This document shows positions 4,379 to 6,872 of a DNA stretch of 6,872 bases, piece by piece; positions within the stretch are counted from its first letter, which is position 1; every line of letters starts with the position of its first letter. Origin of the DNA: JAVEVH01 sp964430365. GTDB taxonomy: Bacteria > Patescibacteriota > Dojkabacteria > SC72. The stretch spans positions 1 through 6,872 of the forward strand of contig CAYSEU010000041.1 of the NCBI GenBank assembly GCA_964430365.1. The letters are read 5' to 3'. The notes beneath the pieces are model-generated. The model worked only from the letters and a program-made list of their open reading frames with translations, was not told the origin of the DNA and did not search any database. The position numbers and the translations under genes were made by a program.

Positions 4379-6872
4379 ATGATAAAAACTAACTGCCCAA
4401 ATATAGCAAAAAACTTATTCATTTTGCTGATAATATCCTTTATTTTTGCTAGCTTAATCCTTACCCCAACATATGCTCTAACTTCTGAAACTATTAATTT
4501 CCAAGGGAAGATAGTAAGAAATGATACAGGTTATGAGGGACTCAATGTCGTACCAGGTACTCCAGCGTGTGTAGTGGATGGTGCAGGTAATGATACTTGT
4601 GATTTTCAAGTAGCATATTATACTGCTTCTACACTAGGTACCCTTCTTCTTACAGAAACATTTACAAATGTAGAGATAGGGGAGTATGAGGGTATATTTG
4701 AGCTTTCCTTAGGTAGTGGCTCTGTAACTCCTACTGGGCAGTGTAGGGATGGTACTTGTAATACCGTAGGTGAGGTAATCTCAGAGTATGGTGATATATA
4801 TCTTGAATTAAAATTTGCTCCTGATGGTACAACTTTAACGGAGACTTTTAGTAGGATGCCTTTAGAAGCAAGTGCATATTCAATTTTTTCTAAATATTCA
4901 GAGGGTGCACATGATGCATTTAAACTAAGTACTTCCATTAGTTCTCAAACACAATCATCTCCTACAACTGGTATGGTGTATTACAATACCACTGCGGGAG
5001 AGGTTCAGGTTTACAATGGAACTGCATGGGAGAACATTAGTGGTGAATCCCTATGGACAGATGCGGGTACCTTTACCTACCTTACCTCCACGGGTGATGA
5101 TCTTGTACTTGGTGCTACCACTGTAGAGGACTCTACATTTTTCTTTGATATGGATGGGAGTAGTGGAAGCTACTTTGAAATAGATGATTCTGCTAATACT
5201 AATAGGCTTTTTACGATATTAGCTAATGGAAATGTTGGAATTGGTACAGCATCTCCAGTGGCTAAGTTAGAAGTTGCTGGGGCTAGTTCCACGATTACAA
5301 ATTCCTCTGGTAATCTCACTATTTCAACTGGTGGGTTAAATGGAGATATCATATTTTCACCAAATGGGACGGGTAGTGTTCTAGTTGAGACTACATTTGG
5401 GATAAAAGAGACGGGTACAACTCCAACCTATTACACATATTTTCAGGGTGGAGATCAGGGTGGGGATATTACTTATACATTACCGATAAATGATGGTGAT
5501 GCTTCTCAAGTACTTACTTCAAATGGTAGTGGTGTTCTTAGTTGGAGTACAGTCCTTACAAGTGCTTCTAGATGGAATGAGATACTGGCTCCTAATGGTA
5601 ATACATCACTAGATCATACTACGTTTACAACGTTATTTTCATTTGGTGCTACTACTTCTAATGCTTTTACTGTAACGGGTAATAGCTTAACTTCTGGTAA
5701 ATTATTTTCTTTAGCTTCATCTACAGTTGGGTTAACGGGTTCAGTAGCAGATATTACTTTAAGTGGTAGTAATGCAGCTAATACAGGATATTTACTTAGT
5801 TTAAATAATACGGGGTTATTAAATACAAATACAACGTTTTTAATTAATCATTATGCTACAGGTACAGGTAACTTAGCATTTAGAGTAAATGATGTATCAG
5901 CAGATACAACACCATTTGTAATAGATGGGGCAGGTAACGTAGGAATAGGTACTACTGCAAATACTGAGAAACTAAAGGTTTCTGCCCTTTATACAGATTT
6001 AACTGCAGCTCAAGATGGAGTTTTACTTTATAGCTCCTTTACTGCAAGTAGTGTAGCAAATACAAATATAAACAGGGGTACCTATGTAGCGACTAGTACT
6101 TACGGTAGTCAGACATTCACAAATGTTAGATCCTTATCAGGAGAGTATTTCCATTATGGAAGTAATACTGTTTCAACAGCATATGGGTTAGTATTTGCAG
6201 GTGGAGCAATGAGTACAGGTAATATCTCTGATTTTACTTTGGCTAGGATATCAACATATTCATCTGGTGGTACAGGAACAATAGGGACAATAAGGGGTGT
6301 CTCTATAGGAAATTTGTCAGCCTATAACTCCCCAACGACACAAATTGGGGTAGATATTGATGCAAATACTGGGGCAGTTGGTACTAATAAATATGGGATT
6401 AGGATAGGGGACGTATCTGGTGCAAGTACAGGAAATTATGCATTAGTTACAGGAGTTGGAAACGTAGGAATAGGAACAGCAAGTCCTGTTGATAAATTAG
6501 AAGTTAGTGGAGGTGGTATAAGTGTCTCAGATGGTACAGATCAAGGCTTCATTGATTTTAGAAATGATCGTAATGATGTAAGAATATCTGAGAATGGAGA
6601 TTATAAATTAAACTTTATTTCTCCAAATGGAATGTATTTTGATATGGATAGTAATCTCAACGAGGGTGACGATTTCAATATTACAGATTCAGGAACATCT
6701 CGTTTTTATATCGCAGATAGTGGTAACGTTGGAATCGGAGATGTTTCCCCAGCCTCTCTCTTTACAGTAGGTAGTGGGGATCTATTCCAAGTAAATAGTA
6801 GTGGAGATATAGTTAAGCTTAAGAATTTAACATATAGTTGGCCATCTTCTCATACAACCAATGGATTCTTAA
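4379..6872 (+). CDS. Large secreted fibre-like surface protein with GNVGIG repeats (3' end missing)
   Basis: The frame is open from ATG 4379 to the window edge: 831 codons, no stop. A Sec signal peptide is clear: basic start, hydrophobic core about 13-28, likely cleavage after TYA at 31-33. The N-terminal domain (about 37-175) begins ETINFQGK and ends RMPLEASAYS, a module type seen at the start of many large CPR surface proteins; it carries four cysteines (C64, C74, C122, C127). TGMVYYNTTAGEVQVYNG (198-214) and the stretch 366-389 (YTLP...LTSNGSGVLSW) resemble phage tail-fibre segments. Four GNVGIG units start at residues 284, 519, 694 and 782, separated by Gly/Ser/Thr/Asn-rich beta-type sequence. 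The protein is probably an exported, possibly trimeric, adhesive fibre; no catalytic motif is visible. An S74-type chaperone or cell-wall/membrane anchor could lie in the missing end. Start choice is supported by the promoter, AAAGG and the signal peptide. Export is well supported; function is inferred. Confidence 0.88.
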   Translation, partial: MIKTNCPNIAKNLFILLIISFIFASLILTPTYALTSETINFQGKIVRNDTGYEGLNVVPGTPACVVDGAGNDTCDFQVAYYTASTLGTLLLTETFTNVEIGEYEGIFELSLGSGSVTPTGQCRDGTCNTVGEVISEYGDIYLELKFAPDGTTLTETFSRMPLEASAYSIFSKYSEGAHDAFKLSTSISSQTQSSPTTGMVYYNTTAGEVQVYNGTAWENISGESLWTDAGTFTYLTSTGDDLVLGATTVEDSTFFFDMDGSSGSYFEIDDSANTNRLFTILANGNVGIGTASPVAKLEVAGASSTITNSSGNLTISTGGLNGDIIFSPNGTGSVLVETTFGIKETGTTPTYYTYFQGGDQGGDITYTLPINDGDASQVLTSNGSGVLSWSTVLTSASRWNEILAPNGNTSLDHTTFTTLFSFGATTSNAFTVTGNSLTSGKLFSLASSTVGLTGSVADITLSGSNAANTGYLLSLNNTGLLNTNTTFLINHYATGTGNLAFRVNDVSADTTPFVIDGAGNVGIGTTANTEKLKVSALYTDLTAAQDGVLLYSSFTASSVANTNINRGTYVATSTYGSQTFTNVRSLSGEYFHYGSNTVSTAYGLVFAGGAMSTGNISDFTLARISTYSSGGTGTIGTIRGVSIGNLSAYNSPTTQIGVDIDANTGAVGTNKYGIRIGDVSGASTGNYALVTGVGNVGIGTASPVDKLEVSGGGISVSDGTDQGFIDFRNDRNDVRISENGDYKLNFISPNGMYFDMDSNLNEGDDFNITDSGTSRFYIADSGNVGIGDVSPASLFTVGSGDLFQVNSSGDIVKLKNLTYSWPSSHTTNGFL
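5228..6769 (+). repeat. Four dispersed GNVGIG protein repeats
   Basis: Copies lie at 5228-5275, 5933-5980, 6458-6505 and 6722-6769. The protein pattern is G-N-V-G-I-G, then 4-7 residues, K/S-L, then E/K/T-V. Copies 1 and 3 are closest (GTASPVxKLEV); copy 4 is the most divergent (GDVSPASLFTV). Start-to-start spacing is 235, 175 and 88 residues. At DNA level copies 2 and 3 share almost the same 20 bases, whereas copies 1 and 4 differ mainly in third codon positions, suggesting old copies plus more recent exchange. Confidence 0.85.

Noticed and set aside
4618..4938. 106-residue open frame on the minus strand
   Set aside because: It lies wholly inside the large surface-protein gene on the other strand, has no promoter or ribosome site, and its sequence is unlike any domain I know. 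It is a shadow of a low-complexity Thr/Ser/Gly gene.
5170..5352. 60-residue open frame on the minus strand
   Set aside because: It is the antisense of the first GNVGIG unit region in the surface-protein gene, with no independent signals.
5581..6500. Frameshift or foreign segment in the surface-protein gene, because codon choice drifts to more TTA/GCA/ACA than in its first part
   Set aside because: The frame is continuous and the same GNVGIG design continues on both sides. The drift fits module shuffling within the family and does not indicate a break.

Overview
The window looks like a piece of a Patescibacteria (Candidate Phyla Radiation) chromosome. The evidence is: AT-rich coding sequence with heavy AGA/AGG, TTA and GTA use; tRNA genes without an encoded CCA; two of the three gene starts lacking a Shine-Dalgarno sequence; and a secreted protein built from the 'INFQGK' N-terminal type and GNVGIG repeats that is very common in that group. 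UGA is not needed as a sense codon in any of the reading frames, so the Gracilibacteria/Absconditabacteria code is not indicated. The exact lineage (for example Dojkabacteria or Microgenomates) cannot be settled from this sequence.

Layout, all on the + strand. Positions 1-60 are probably the last 19 codons of an upstream gene. An extended -10 promoter (64-72) then drives a membrane-anchored LysM-LysM-M23 peptidoglycan endopeptidase (87-1442). Two alanine tRNA genes follow, anticodons CGC (1499-1571) and GGC (1612-1685), both with the G3:U70 identity pair. A 142-bp AT-rich spacer leads to a complete, editing-competent leucyl-tRNA synthetase (1828-4263). A 115-bp spacer with a near-consensus sigma-70 promoter, an operator-like dyad and a 9-bp 5'-UTR stem leads to a large exported fibre-like surface protein. 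This last gene runs open from 4379 to the window end (831 codons seen, no stop).

Functionally the window mixes translation (tRNA-Ala pair, LeuRS) with cell-envelope functions (wall hydrolase, surface fibre). No tight operon is evident: spacers are 56-142 bp and promoter-like sequences are visible before most units. I see no mobile element, CRISPR array or defence system. The least ordinary parts are the surface protein and its regulated-looking leader, and the inverted repeats around the tRNA genes. No stretch over 300 bp is without a gene.
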